From assembly GCA_014801955.1 (NCBI GenBank), contig JAAVDE010000012.1:168889-232888 (forward strand): 64,000 bases of DNA, in the 5' to 3' direction. The position numbers were made by a program, and so were the translations under genes. Source of the DNA: Bacteroides sp. (GTDB taxonomy: Bacteria > Bacteroidota > Bacteroidia > Bacteroidales > Muribaculaceae). A model generated the notes under the pieces. The model did not search any database and had not been told where the DNA came from. It was given only the letters and a program-made list of their open reading frames with translations. Below are positions 8,986 to 16,873 of the stretch, in pieces (position 1 is the stretch's first letter; each line of letters opens with the position of its first letter).

Positions 8986-8994
8986 TAACTTTGC
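8986..8994 (+). promoter_or_regulatory. -7 promoter box for asd-rpoN
   Basis: TAACTTTGC lies 35 bp before the asd ATG (9029). A TTTG at 8959-8962 is a possible -33 element, but its spacing of 23 is longer than usual. The box lies within the ORF track's extended N-terminus (start 8921), supporting the later start. Confidence 0.65.
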
Positions 8995-9028
8995 GTTGGA
9001 AAAGAATTTTTTTGACAACGTTTATTTT

Positions 9029-10039
9029 ATGAAAGTAGCAATTGTCGGCGCTTCGGGCGCCGTTGGCCAGGAGTTTCTCAGAGTGCTGGCCGAGCAGGAG
9101 TTTCCGATTTCGGAACTGCGGCTCTTCGGGTCGAAGCGTTCGGCCGGAACAACCTATGAGTTTCGCGGAAAGGAATATACGGTTCGCGAGCTAACCCACA
9201 ACAAGGCCGATTTCGAGGGTCTTGACTTCGTTTTCACCTCGGCAGGCGCCGGAGTGTCGAAGGAGTTCGCCGAAACCATCACCTCGGGCGGCGCGCTGAT
9301 GATCGACAATTCGTCGGCCTTCCGCATGGACAAGGACGTTCCGCTGGTCGTTCCCGAAGTTAACGGCGACGACGCGTTCAACACTCCCCGCCGAATCATT
9401 GCCAACCCCAACTGCACAACGATTCAGATGGTCGTTGCCCTCAAGCCGGTCAATGACCTTTCGCCCATCCGCCGCGTCCACGTCGCTTCCTATCAGGCAG
9501 CATCGGGCGCCGGAGCCTCGGCAATGGCCGAACTGGAGCAGCAATATATCGACATCGCCGCCGGCCGCGAGCCCAAGATGGAGAAGTTTGCCTATCAGCT
9601 GGCCTATAATGTTATTCCTCATATCGACGTGTTTCAGGACAACGGCTACACGAAGGAGGAGATGAAAATGTATAACGAAACGAAGAAAATCATGCACGCC
9701 CCCGACCTCGACGTGTCGGCCACCTGCGTGCGCGTTCCCGTTATGCGCGCCCACTCCGAGGCAATATGGGTTGAAACCGAGCAGCCGCTGGAGCTCGACG
9801 CTGTTCGCGCTGCCTTTGCCTCGGCCGAAGGCCTGGTCGTTATCGACAATCCGGCCAACAAGGAGTATCCCATGCCGCTGTTCACCGCCGGCAAAGACCC
9901 CGTCTACGTCGGTCGCCTGCGCAAAGACCTGACCAACCCCAACGGGCTGAGCTTCTGGGTTGTCGGCGACCAAATCAAGAAGGGCGCCGCCCTGAATGCC
10001 GTGCAGATCGCACAGTATATCATCAGCCACCGCCGGTGA
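9029..10039 (+). CDS. asd: Aspartate-semialdehyde dehydrogenase
   Basis: 336 residues from ATG 9029 ([16 protein letters not shown], the NADP-binding GxxGxVG loop). Family marks: [20 protein letters not shown], the catalytic-cysteine segment [27 protein letters not shown], and the substrate-binding [10 protein letters not shown]. It reduces beta-aspartyl phosphate to aspartate semialdehyde, the branch point for lysine/diaminopimelate, threonine and methionine; diaminopimelate feeds the peptidoglycan precursors also made by MurA/MurB in this window. The last four bases form GTGA with the rpoN start, so the two genes are coupled. The longer track ORF (8921) runs through the promoter and is rejected. 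Confidence 0.96.
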   Translation: MKVAIVGASGAVGQEFLRVLAEQEFPISELRLFGSKRSAGTTYEFRGKEYTVRELTHNKADFEGLDFVFTSAGAGVSKEFAETITSGGALMIDNSSAFRMDKDVPLVVPEVNGDDAFNTPRRIIANPNCTTIQMVVALKPVNDLSPIRRVHVASYQAASGAGASAMAELEQQYIDIAAGREPKMEKFAYQLAYNVIPHIDVFQDNGYTKEEMKMYNETKKIMHAPDLDVSATCVRVPVMRAHSEAIWVETEQPLELDAVRAAFASAEGLVVIDNPANKEYPMPLFTAGKDPVYVGRLRKDLTNPNGLSFWVVGDQIKKGAALNAVQIAQYIISHRR

Positions 10040-11355
10040 AACAGACCAGTCAGCTGACCCAATCCCAACTGCTGCGCCAGCGCCTGCTGCCGCAGCAGTT
10101 GCGGCTTGTTGCGCTGGTTGAGAAAACCGACGAGGAGGTGGAGCAGGAAATTGCCCGCGAACTCGACGAGAATCCCGCCCTGGAGCGCGTCAGCGCCCCG
10201 CCGGTTCCGGCAGCGACGACGTCGGCCCCGGCTATCGAGCGCCCCGAAACGCCCGATTTCGACGAAACGCTGGCCGAAGCTCTGGAGCGACAGCTGGCTG
10301 AGCTGCCCGACGCGTCGCCGACCATTCGCCGGCTGGCGGCTTACATGGTTGGAGCGCTCGACGGCAACGGCTACATGACGCGCACGCTGCCTCAGCTGAA
10401 AACCGACATTGAGCTTGCAACGGAACTCCCCTTCACCGACGCCGAGCTGCGCGAGGCCTACAACCTGCTGCGCTCGCTCGACCCCGCCGGCGTCGGCGCC
10501 CAGGACCTGCGCGACACCCTGCTGCTGCAACTGCGGCGCCTCGACCCGGAGCGTCCCGAGGTTGCCGACGCCCTGGAAATCGTTCGCCACTTTTTCGACA
10601 TTTACTCGCGCCGCAGCCTGCGTAAGCTCGCCGACTATGCTGAGATGACCCCGGCGCGCGTCGAAGCCGCCGACGCCCTGGTGCGCACGCTGAATCCCAA
10701 GCCAGGAGCCGCCTATGCGTCCGATCCGACGCAGGCCCTGGCCCGCGCAGCCGTGCAGCCCGATTTCATCGTTGAAACCGACGGCAAACGCGCCTGGATT
10801 GCGCTCCCTAACTCGCTGCCCGAGCTCCGCATCGAGCAGAGCTTTGCCATCGACCCCGAGAATCCCGAAGCGGCCAAGTTCGTTCGCGACCGCCGCTCGC
10901 AGGCACTCAGCTTCATCGACGCCCTGCGCCGCCGCCAGGAAACGCTGCTGGCCATCGGGCGCGCCATCGTTGAGCTGCAGGCGCCATTTTTCACGTCGGC
11001 CGACGACGAAAGCCGCATCCGCCCGATGGTTCTGCGCCAGATTGCCGAGGCCACAGGCCTGGACCTTTCGCTGATTTCGCGCGCCGTGGCCGGCAAATGG
11101 CTGGCTACGCAATGGGGCGTTTATCCGCTGAAATCTTTTTTTAACCATCGCTCCGGCGCCGCCGACGACTCAACGTCGGCCCGCGAAATCGAGGCCGCCA
11201 TCCGCCGCCTGGTCGACGAGGAATCGACTCCGCTGACCGACGACGCCCTGACCGACGCCCTCGCCGCTATTGGCTACAAGGTCGCCCGCCGCACGGTTGC
11301 AAAATACCGCACGCGCATGGGCATTCTTCCCGCGCGCCTGCGCCATAAGCACTAA
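10036..11355 (+). CDS. rpoN: RNA polymerase sigma-54 factor
   Basis: 439 residues with a GTG start overlapping the asd stop by 4 nt. Region I is glutamine/leucine rich ([18 protein letters not shown]), followed by an acidic linker shortened to a Pro/Ala-rich stretch (residues about 50-85). The core-binding region contains GNGYM and [15 protein letters not shown]. Then come the DNA-binding helix-turn-helix ([24 protein letters not shown]...GVYPLKSFF) and the RpoN box ARRTVAKYR near the C-terminus. Known role: transcription from -24/-12 promoters with AAA+ activators, none of which is encoded here. The gene ends 8 bp from the convergent WbqC-like gene, leaving no room for a separate terminator. 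Confidence 0.95.
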   Translation: MKQTSQLTQSQLLRQRLLPQQLRLVALVEKTDEEVEQEIARELDENPALERVSAPPVPAATTSAPAIERPETPDFDETLAEALERQLAELPDASPTIRRLAAYMVGALDGNGYMTRTLPQLKTDIELATELPFTDAELREAYNLLRSLDPAGVGAQDLRDTLLLQLRRLDPERPEVADALEIVRHFFDIYSRRSLRKLADYAEMTPARVEAADALVRTLNPKPGAAYASDPTQALARAAVQPDFIVETDGKRAWIALPNSLPELRIEQSFAIDPENPEAAKFVRDRRSQALSFIDALRRRQETLLAIGRAIVELQAPFFTSADDESRIRPMVLRQIAEATGLDLSLISRAVAGKWLATQWGVYPLKSFFNHRSGAADDSTSAREIEAAIRRLVDEESTPLTDDALTDALAAIGYKVARRTVAKYRTRMGILPARLRHKH

Positions 11356-11363
11356 GCCGCCGC

Positions 11364-11960
11364 CTAAAGCAGCAGGCGCGCTTCGGGTCCGAGATTAAAA
11401 ATGGAATCGAGAATCGACAGGCCGGGAATGAAGCCGAGACGGTCGGCCCTCACCTGCCAGTAGGGAGCAAGCTCGAAGCCGGCGGGCTCAGTCGGGCGCA
11501 GCGCGGGATCAAAGGAGTAGCTCACGTCAACGTCGGTCAAATCGAGCGCACGGCGAACAAAACTGTCGACCGCGGCATTGAGCGCGCCAACGGAGTCGAA
11601 TCGCGCCGGGTCGGAGAGCAGCGGCAGCAGATCGGGCGCATAAAATTCAAAGAAAGGAGTGCGGCCATAGGCGCTTTCAAGCGCCGCCGGAATGGTTTCC
11701 CACCATGTTCCGTGGGTCGACAGGCGCGTCGCGGCCCACGTTCGCCCGTAGGGCTTGGCAATCGGAACGGTCAGGTCCAGCGGGCCGCGCGTGTCGGCAA
11801 TAACGAAACGATGGGCGGCCTTGCAGCGCTTGTCGAAGCGCTCGGCACAGCAAATAACAACAGGGCCGCGATGAGCGGCCAGTGCATGATAGAATGCCGG
11901 CGTCGGAGCGAGTCGGCAGGGAAGATAAAGAGTTGCAGATGGGGCAGCGGCGTCAGTCAT
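11364..11960 (-). CDS. WbqC-like family protein
   Basis: 198 residues from ATG 11960, chosen over the track start at 12047 because the extra 29 residues lie wholly within ribH and lack family character. WbqC-like features: an early aromatic FYHAL, then KAAHRFVIADTRGPLDLTVPI, THGTWWETIPAALESAYGRTPFFEFY, and the C-terminal YWQVRADRLGFIPGLSILDSIFNLGPE. The family occurs in Bacteroidetes and in O-antigen clusters; its biochemical role is not established, with glycan or nucleotide-sugar modification suggested. It overlaps the ribH stop by 8 nt and is the third gene of the SIS isomerase-ribH operon. Confidence 0.8.
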   Translation of the reverse strand: MTDAAAPSATLYLPCRLAPTPAFYHALAAHRGPVVICCAERFDKRCKAAHRFVIADTRGPLDLTVPIAKPYGRTWAATRLSTHGTWWETIPAALESAYGRTPFFEFYAPDLLPLLSDPARFDSVGALNAAVDSFVRRALDLTDVDVSYSFDPALRPTEPAGFELAPYWQVRADRLGFIPGLSILDSIFNLGPEARLLL

Positions 11961-12417
11961 CGAAGCGACGGGCAAAATCGACCATAGCAATAGCCGTTTG
12001 GGCGGCTTCGATGCCTTTATGGCCGGCCGGGCCGCCGCAGCGGTCAAGAGCCTGCTGCTCGTTCAAAACGGTCAGAACACCGAAAATCACCGGCACCGGG
12101 CCGTCGGCGTTGAGCGAGGTGATGCCCTGCGTAACGCTCTGGCAAACATAGTCGAAATGGGGGGTGTCGCCCTTAATAACGCAGCCGAAAACAATAACCG
12201 CGTCGAACTGCTCGGAGTCAATGATGCGCTGAGCGGCATAGGTCAGCTCAACCGCGCCGGGAACAACAAATTCCTCAACGTCGGCGCCCGAGGCAGTCAG
12301 CGTTTCAATGGCGCCGGAAGCCAGGCGGGTTGTTATCTGCTCGTTCCACTGGGTGCGGACAACGGCGATTGCCATATCTTGTCCGCTGAGCTGCTGGGGG
12401 TTATATCCGTGGTTCAT
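11953..12417 (-). CDS. ribH: 6,7-dimethyl-8-ribityllumazine synthase
   Basis: 154 residues, normal for the family. The diagnostic segments are VVPGAVELTYAAQRI, VIVFGCVIKGDTPHFDYVC (containing the phosphate/butanone-binding stretch and the catalytic His in HFDYV), VIFGVLTVLNEQQALDR and GHKGIEAAQTAIAM. It condenses ribulose-derived butanone phosphate with the ribitylaminouracil intermediate, the penultimate step of riboflavin synthesis; ribD of the same pathway lies in this window at 40.7 kb. ATG 12417 overlaps the upstream SIS gene stop by 4 nt (ATGA). A pentamer or 60-mer cytoplasmic enzyme is expected. Confidence 0.96.
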   Translation of the reverse strand: MNHGYNPQQLSGQDMAIAVVRTQWNEQITTRLASGAIETLTASGADVEEFVVPGAVELTYAAQRIIDSEQFDAVIVFGCVIKGDTPHFDYVCQSVTQGITSLNADGPVPVIFGVLTVLNEQQALDRCGGPAGHKGIEAAQTAIAMVDFARRFDD

Positions 12418-13034
12418 TTCGCAGGGTTGCAGCAGTTACGGAGTTTTTCGCCGAGCGAGCCGCCCTGATGGCGAACGGCATATTGCTCGCGGGTAAAGCC
12501 GGTTCGGAGCATCATGCCAACGATGAGCAGATGGCCGATAACGGTCATTGCGGTAATGGAGGTCGTCGGAGTCAGACCCAGGGGGCAGACCTCGGCGGGA
12601 TTTCCGGTGAAGATTCCGATAGAATCGGGAGTCTGAGCCAGCGGCGAAGAGGGCTCGGCAGTAATGACGATGGCGCGAATATCGGGATATAGCATTCGGG
12701 CGATTTCATAGAGGCGCAGAATTTCGTCGGTTCGGCCGGAGTTGGAAATCAGAAGCATCACGTCGTTGGGCTGGAGCACTCCAAGGTCGCCATGCTGAGC
12801 CTCCGCGGGATTTATACACACTGCCGGGATGCCGGTAGAGGCAAAAGTAGAGGCGATGTTAGAGGCAATCTGTCCGGCTTTACCCATTCCGGAAGCCACA
12901 ACTTTACCACCCAGGGTGCAAACCTGGTGCTGAATCAGGTCGAGAGCCGCTGAATAGTTGGGAGTTAGGGGCACAGAGGCGATTGCCTGTGCCTCAGCGG
13001 CGAGAATGTTGCTAAGGTTTTGGAGTTCGTCCAT
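12414..13034 (-). CDS. SIS-domain sugar phosphate isomerase, KdsD/GutQ-like without CBS domains
   Basis: 206 residues covering one SIS fold: GGKVVASGMGKAGQIASNIASTFASTG, AEAQHGDLGVLQPNDVMLLISNSGRTDEI, and VCPLGLTPTTSITAM match the arabinose-5-phosphate isomerase family (the SNSG sugar-phosphate loop and the conserved His in AQHGDLG). E. coli KdsD adds two CBS domains; these are absent here, as in known short isomerases. The likely job is conversion of ribulose 5-phosphate to arabinose 5-phosphate for KDO in lipopolysaccharide. It is first in an operon with ribH, which also uses a ribulose phosphate-derived substrate. A perfect -7 box lies 26 bp upstream. Confidence 0.85.
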   Translation of the reverse strand: MDELQNLSNILAAEAQAIASVPLTPNYSAALDLIQHQVCTLGGKVVASGMGKAGQIASNIASTFASTGIPAVCINPAEAQHGDLGVLQPNDVMLLISNSGRTDEILRLYEIARMLYPDIRAIVITAEPSSPLAQTPDSIGIFTGNPAEVCPLGLTPTTSITAMTVIGHLLIVGMMLRTGFTREQYAVRHQGGSLGEKLRNCCNPAK

Positions 13035-13059
13035 TTGTGAATGCTATAGAATTTCGGCG

Positions 13060-13068
13060 GCAAAGTTA
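13060..13068 (-). promoter_or_regulatory. -7 promoter box for the SIS isomerase-ribH-WbqC operon
   Basis: The minus strand reads TAACTTTGC, ending 25 bp before the ATG at 13034. Confidence 0.65.
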
Positions 13069-13152
13069 CGCAAAATTTCCTTAATTAGCAATTAGTAATT
13101 CGCAATTAGTAATGTCTGACGCCGAATTTAGCCATTTTGCCTCCCCCTCAGC

Positions 13153-13286
13153 TGGGAGCGACGGCGTCCCGCCGTCGGCATCTGCGACGCGAAGCCCTTG
13201 ACGCCGCTACGACGGCGAGACGCCGTCGGCATCCGCGTCGCGAAGCCCTTTGACGACCCTACGACGGCGAGACGCCGTCGCTCCCA
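13153..13286. repeat. 134-bp palindromic intergenic repeat element
   Basis: The ends are a perfect 14-bp inverted repeat, TGGGAGCGACGGCG (13153-13166) and CGCCGTCGCTCCCA (13273-13286). Inside, a unit starting CGACGGCG recurs at 13159, 13210 and 13262 (period 51-52 bp), each copy holding its own short hairpin of the type GACGGCGAGACGCCGTC followed by a shared GCATC(T/C)GCG..GCGAAGCCC segment. It lies in the only gene-free gap longer than 300 bp (13035-13473). It looks like a REP/MITE-type dispersed element; it is not CRISPR, because the units abut and no unique spacers exist. The copy number elsewhere is unknown. Confidence 0.75.
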
Positions 13287-13406
13287 TAAATTTTTTGCTG
13301 CCGGAGTGAACCAAATCTGGGTGGCGGGTGTTTTAATGATGTAAAGCAACTGAAAGAAGCTTTTCCATGTGTGAATGATTGTGATAATGATTGGTTTATT
13401 ATTCGA

Positions 13407-13435
13407 CGAGGAGTGACTGCGACAGCCACTCCTCG
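13407..13435. other. Imperfect hairpin between the repeat element and the HD gene
   Basis: CGAGGAGTG (13407-13415) pairs with CACTCCTCG (13427-13435), with an inner CTG/CAG. No T-run follows on either strand, so it is not a standard terminator, though it lies 39 bp past the HD gene stop on that gene's downstream side. It may protect the ilvE-HD mRNA end or belong to the neighbouring repeat family. The rest of the 13035-13473 gap shows nothing else recognisable. Confidence 0.5.
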
Positions 13436-13473
13436 CCTACATTATACACCGTCGATTCTCAACGGAATGGATT

Positions 13474-13974
13474 TTAGGGAAGGGGAAATTCATGGAGGAG
13501 GCGATGGAGGGCGGCGAGGTTTTCGGGGCCGAAGCGGGCAATGGAGGCTTCGACGCGCTCGAGGGAGTGGCGCTGCATGTTGCCGGACTTGGAGTAGAAC
13601 TTGTCGGCAATGCAGATGAGGCGCTCAAGGCGCGTTTCGGGCATGTGGGGCGGAATGCCGACTCCGGTGTGGCGCTCGGCCACGCGTGCGGCCCATTCGG
13701 GCGCTCCCTCGCGGCGCAGAAGGTCGGCTCCGAGCGGGCCGTGGTTGATGTAGGGCTCGGTGCCGTTGCAGTGAATGGCGGGCGCGGAGGTCAGGAAAAT
13801 GCCGATGTCGTGGAGCATCGCGGCGGCGCGCACCTGCTCGGGGTCAAGCTCGGGAGCCGATTGGGCGCGCATCTGCTCGGCCAAGTCGGCGACCGAGAGG
13901 GCATGGCGCATATAAATATCCCGAAGGGGAGTGCCTTCGGGATAATATTTGTCGATTATAGCTTGCCAGTTCAT
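13474..13974 (-). CDS. HD-domain phosphohydrolase
   Basis: 166 residues. The HD signature is visible in order: His of MRHALSVADLA (about residue 24), the paired HD of AAMLHDIGIF (about 55), His of RVAERHTGVG, and Asp of ICIADKFYSKSG. The family hydrolyses nucleotides or other phosphate esters using divalent metals; the substrate is unknown. The ATGA overlap with ilvE makes it the second gene of that transcript. Bacteroidetes often carry such uncharacterised small HD proteins; no further function should be assumed. Confidence 0.87.
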   Translation of the reverse strand: MNWQAIIDKYYPEGTPLRDIYMRHALSVADLAEQMRAQSAPELDPEQVRAAAMLHDIGIFLTSAPAIHCNGTEPYINHGPLGADLLRREGAPEWAARVAERHTGVGIPPHMPETRLERLICIADKFYSKSGNMQRHSLERVEASIARFGPENLAALHRLLHEFPLP

Positions 13975-14996
13975 TCAATCAGGGTGTTCCAGCCGTGGGT
14001 GTCGGGGTCGTCGCCATTCTGAATGGCCTGCAGGCGATGGTAGAGCTCGGTGGTCACGGGGCCGGGCTGGCCGTCGCGGGCAATGACGTATTTCTTGCCG
14101 GTGTCGATGTCGTCGATTTCGCCGATGGGCGAGGCAACGGCTGCGGTACCGACTGCGGCGGCTTCGCTGACCTCAGCGAGTTCGTCAACGGTGATGTGAC
14201 GCTGCTCAACCTTCAGGCCCATGTCGGCGGCAATCTGCATCAGGCTCTTGTTGGTAATCGAGGGGAGGATTGATTCGGATGCGGGGGTGATGTAAACGCC
14301 GTTTTTGATGGCAATGAAGTTTGCGGGACCACATTCGTCGAGATATTTCTTCTCCTTGGGGTCGAGATAGAGAACGGCGGAATAGCCCATGTCGTGGGCA
14401 CGCTGGCCGGCGGCGATGGAGGCAGCGTAGTTGCCGCCCACTTTCCAACGGCCCGTGCCCTTGGGAGCCACGCGGTCATATTCGCGCATGATGCAGATGT
14501 TGGTGGGCTTGAAGCCGTTTTTGAAATAGGGGCCTACGGGCTGCACGAAGATGATGAACGTATATTCCGTTGCGGCCTTAACGCCGACCTGGGGGGTGAT
14601 GCCGATTTCGAGGGGGCGGATATAGAGCGACGCGCCGGAACCGTAGGGGGGCACGAAGCGGGCATTGGCCTTGACCACGCGCTTAACCATTTCGGCGAAG
14701 AGTTCTTCGGGCACCGGCTCCATCAGCAGACCGCGGGCCGAGTCGGCGATGCGGCGGGCATTTTCTTCGAGGCGGAAAACGCGGATTTTATCGTCCTTGC
14801 CTCTGAAAGCCTTCAGGCCTTCAAAACACTCCTGGCCGTAGTGGAGCGAGGTGGCAGCCATGTGGATGTTGAGATATTCGGAGGTCGATTCTTCAATCGG
14901 GCCCCATTTGCCGTCCTTGAACGTGCAGCGCACGTTAACGTCGGTAGGAAAATAGCCAAAAGATAGCTTTGACCAGTCGATTTCGGGAGTTTCCAT
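13971..14996 (-). CDS. ilvE: Branched-chain amino acid aminotransferase
   Basis: 341 residues, matching the long (about 340-355) form of the class IV PLP aminotransferases. Marks: LHYGQECFEGLKAFRG near the N-terminus, RLEENARRIADSARGL, YIRPLEIG, the PLP-lysine segment GRWKVGGNYAAS, YLDECGPANFIAIKNG, and the phosphate-binding ITNKSLMQIAADMG with EAAAVGTAAVASPIG. It interconverts leucine, isoleucine and valine with their 2-oxo acids using glutamate. A -7 promoter box lies 26 bp upstream, and the HD gene follows with a 4-nt overlap. Confidence 0.96.
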   Translation of the reverse strand: METPEIDWSKLSFGYFPTDVNVRCTFKDGKWGPIEESTSEYLNIHMAATSLHYGQECFEGLKAFRGKDDKIRVFRLEENARRIADSARGLLMEPVPEELFAEMVKRVVKANARFVPPYGSGASLYIRPLEIGITPQVGVKAATEYTFIIFVQPVGPYFKNGFKPTNICIMREYDRVAPKGTGRWKVGGNYAASIAAGQRAHDMGYSAVLYLDPKEKKYLDECGPANFIAIKNGVYITPASESILPSITNKSLMQIAADMGLKVEQRHITVDELAEVSEAAAVGTAAVASPIGEIDDIDTGKKYVIARDGQPGPVTTELYHRLQAIQNGDDPDTHGWNTLIE

Positions 14997-15021
14997 TAGT
15001 TAATAGTTTATATTGAACGCC

Positions 15022-15030
15022 GCAAAGTTA
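15022..15030 (-). promoter_or_regulatory. -7 promoter box for ilvE
   Basis: The minus strand reads TAACTTTGC, ending 25 bp before the ilvE ATG at 14996. Confidence 0.65.
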
Positions 15031-15064
15031 CGCAAAAATTTGCTGATTCGAAAATTTGAATTAA

Positions 15065-15092
15065 CGGCCGGGCGCTAAAAAGCGTCCGGCCG
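15065..15092 (-). terminator. Terminator-like hairpin after pckA
   Basis: CGGCCGGGCGCT (15065-15076), an AAAA loop, and AGCGTCCGGCCG (15081-15092) form a 12-bp stem with one G-T pair, 25 bp past the pckA stop. The downstream T-run is weak (TTAATTC), but position and stability favour a terminator. Confidence 0.6.
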
Positions 15093-15117
15093 CAATTATA
15101 GGTTGTTCTAAAAAATA

Positions 15118-16719
15118 TTAGAGGGCGGGGCCAGCAACCACGAGGGCTTTGCCTGCGGGGTTGTTTTCGAACTTCTTGAAGTTGCTGATGAACTTCTCGG
15201 CGAGCATGGTAGCTTTCTTCTTCCATTCTTCGGGATCGGCGTAGGTGTCGCGCGGATCGAGAATCTTGGGATCAACGCCGGGGAGTTCGGTGGGAACGGT
15301 GAAGCCGAAGATGGGAATCTGCTTGGTGGGAGCGGTCAGGATAGCGCCGTCGAGGATAGCATCGATGATGCCGCGGGTGTCGCGGATGGAGATGCGCTTG
15401 CCGGTGCCGTTCCAGCCGGTGTTAACGAGATAAGCCTTAGCGCCCGATTTTTCCATCTTCTTAACGAGTTCTTCAGCATATTTGGTGGGGTGGAGGCTGA
15501 GGAATGCTGCGCCGAAGCAGGCAGAGAAGGTGGGGGTGGGCTCGGTGATGCCGCGTTCGGTGCCGGCGAGCTTCGAGGTGTAGCCGCTCAGGAAGTAGTA
15601 CTTGGTCTGCTCGGGGGTCAGGATGCTGACGGGGGGCAGAACGCCATAGGCGTCGGCGCTCAGGAAGATAACGTTCTTGGCTTCCGGGCCGGCAGAGGGC
15701 TTAACGATGTTCTTGATGTGGTCGATCGGGTAGCTAACGCGGGTGTTTTCGGTCACGCTCTTGTCGGCGAAGTCGATTTTGCCGTTAGCGTCAACGGTAA
15801 CGTTTTCGAGCAGAGCGTCGCGGGTAATAGCGTTGAAGATGTCGGGTTCGCTCTCCTTGTCGAGGTTGATAACCTTAGCGTAGCAGCCGCCTTCGAAGTT
15901 GAACACGCCGTTGTCGTCCCAGCCGTGTTCGTCGTCGCCGATGAGCAGACGCTTGGGGTCGGTCGAAAGGGTGGTTTTGCCGGTGCCGGACAGACCGAAG
16001 AAAATTGCGGTGTTTTCGCCGTTCATGTCGGTGTTGGCCGAGCAGTGCATGGAAGCCATGCCCTTCAGGGGGAGGTAGTAGTTCATGATGGAGAACATAC
16101 CTTTCTTCATTTCGCCGCCGTACCAGGTGTTGATGATAACCTGCATGCGTTCGGTCAGGTTGAAGGCAACGCAAGTTTCGGAGTTGATGCCGAGTTCCTT
16201 CCAGTTTTCAACTTTTGCTTTGGAAGCGTTGAGAACAACGAAGTCGGGTTTGAAGTTATCGAGTTCTTCCTTGGTGGGACGGATGAACATGTTGGTAACG
16301 AAGTGGGCCTGCCATGCAACTTCAACGATGAAGCGAACAGCCAGACGGGTGTCCTTGTTGGTGCCGCAGAAAGCGTCAACAACATAGAGGGGCTTGTTGG
16401 AGAGTTCCTTGTCGGCGATTTCCTTCAGGGCGTTCCAGGTCTGGGGAGTGATAGGCTTGTTGTCGTTTTTGTATTCCTCGGAAGTCCACCAGATAGTGTC
16501 GCGGCTGGTATCGTCCATAACGAAGAATTTATCCTTGGGCGAACGGCCGGTGTAGATGCCGGTCATAACGTTAACGGCGCCGAGCTCGGTTTCCTGGCCT
16601 TTTTCATAGCCGGTCAGTTCGGGCTTGGTTTCGTCGATAAAGAGCTGGTCCCAAGAGGGGTTGTGGAAGACTTCGGGGGTACCCGTGATTCCATACTGAG
16701 TCAGATCAATCTTGCTCAT
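15118..16719 (-). CDS. pckA: Phosphoenolpyruvate carboxykinase (ATP)
   Basis: 533 residues from ATG 16719 ([17 protein letters not shown]), close to the usual 530-540; the track start at 16776 adds an Asn/Ser-rich stretch not typical of the family. Motifs: [12 protein letters not shown] (substrate loop), [11 protein letters not shown], kinase-1a [11 protein letters not shown], kinase-2 [23 protein letters not shown], and the adenine-binding [17 protein letters not shown]. In anaerobic Bacteroidales this enzyme mainly works in the carboxylating direction, making oxaloacetate and ATP from PEP for succinate/propionate fermentation (known physiology, not seen here). Monocistronic, with its own -7 box and terminator-like hairpin. 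Confidence 0.97.
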   Translation of the reverse strand: MSKIDLTQYGITGTPEVFHNPSWDQLFIDETKPELTGYEKGQETELGAVNVMTGIYTGRSPKDKFFVMDDTSRDTIWWTSEEYKNDNKPITPQTWNALKEIADKELSNKPLYVVDAFCGTNKDTRLAVRFIVEVAWQAHFVTNMFIRPTKEELDNFKPDFVVLNASKAKVENWKELGINSETCVAFNLTERMQVIINTWYGGEMKKGMFSIMNYYLPLKGMASMHCSANTDMNGENTAIFFGLSGTGKTTLSTDPKRLLIGDDEHGWDDNGVFNFEGGCYAKVINLDKESEPDIFNAITRDALLENVTVDANGKIDFADKSVTENTRVSYPIDHIKNIVKPSAGPEAKNVIFLSADAYGVLPPVSILTPEQTKYYFLSGYTSKLAGTERGITEPTPTFSACFGAAFLSLHPTKYAEELVKKMEKSGAKAYLVNTGWNGTGKRISIRDTRGIIDAILDGAILTAPTKQIPIFGFTVPTELPGVDPKILDPRDTYADPEEWKKKATMLAEKFISNFKKFENNPAGKALVVAGPAL

Positions 16720-16791
16720 AGTTAGAGGATTACTTGAATTGTTATAGGGTTTTATTGTTTTTGAGTTTGAATTCAACCTTGTTTATCAAGT

Positions 16792-16800
16792 GCAAAGGTA
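16792..16800 (-). promoter_or_regulatory. -7 promoter box for pckA
   Basis: The minus strand reads TACCTTTGC, 72 bp upstream of the chosen pckA ATG, giving a leader of about 65 nt. The GAATTC at 16770-16775 lies within this leader. Confidence 0.6.
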
Positions 16801-16873
16801 TGAAATTTTTTTTGAAACGAAAAATCAAAAATCAATAAAAAATATTAATCAACCGCATCCGGCGGCGCGGCAG

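Noticed and set aside
13153-13286. Possible CRISPR array because of 51-52 bp spaced repeats
   Set aside because: Units abut without unique spacers and the copies are imperfect; no cas genes are present.
13128-13349. 73-residue minus ORF with a repeated SRRRS-like peptide
   Set aside because: It is read through the 134-bp palindromic element; the repeat explains the peptide, and no start signal supports a gene.
15490-16725. 411-residue plus ORF opposite pckA
   Set aside because: Antisense shadow; pckA motifs are unambiguous.
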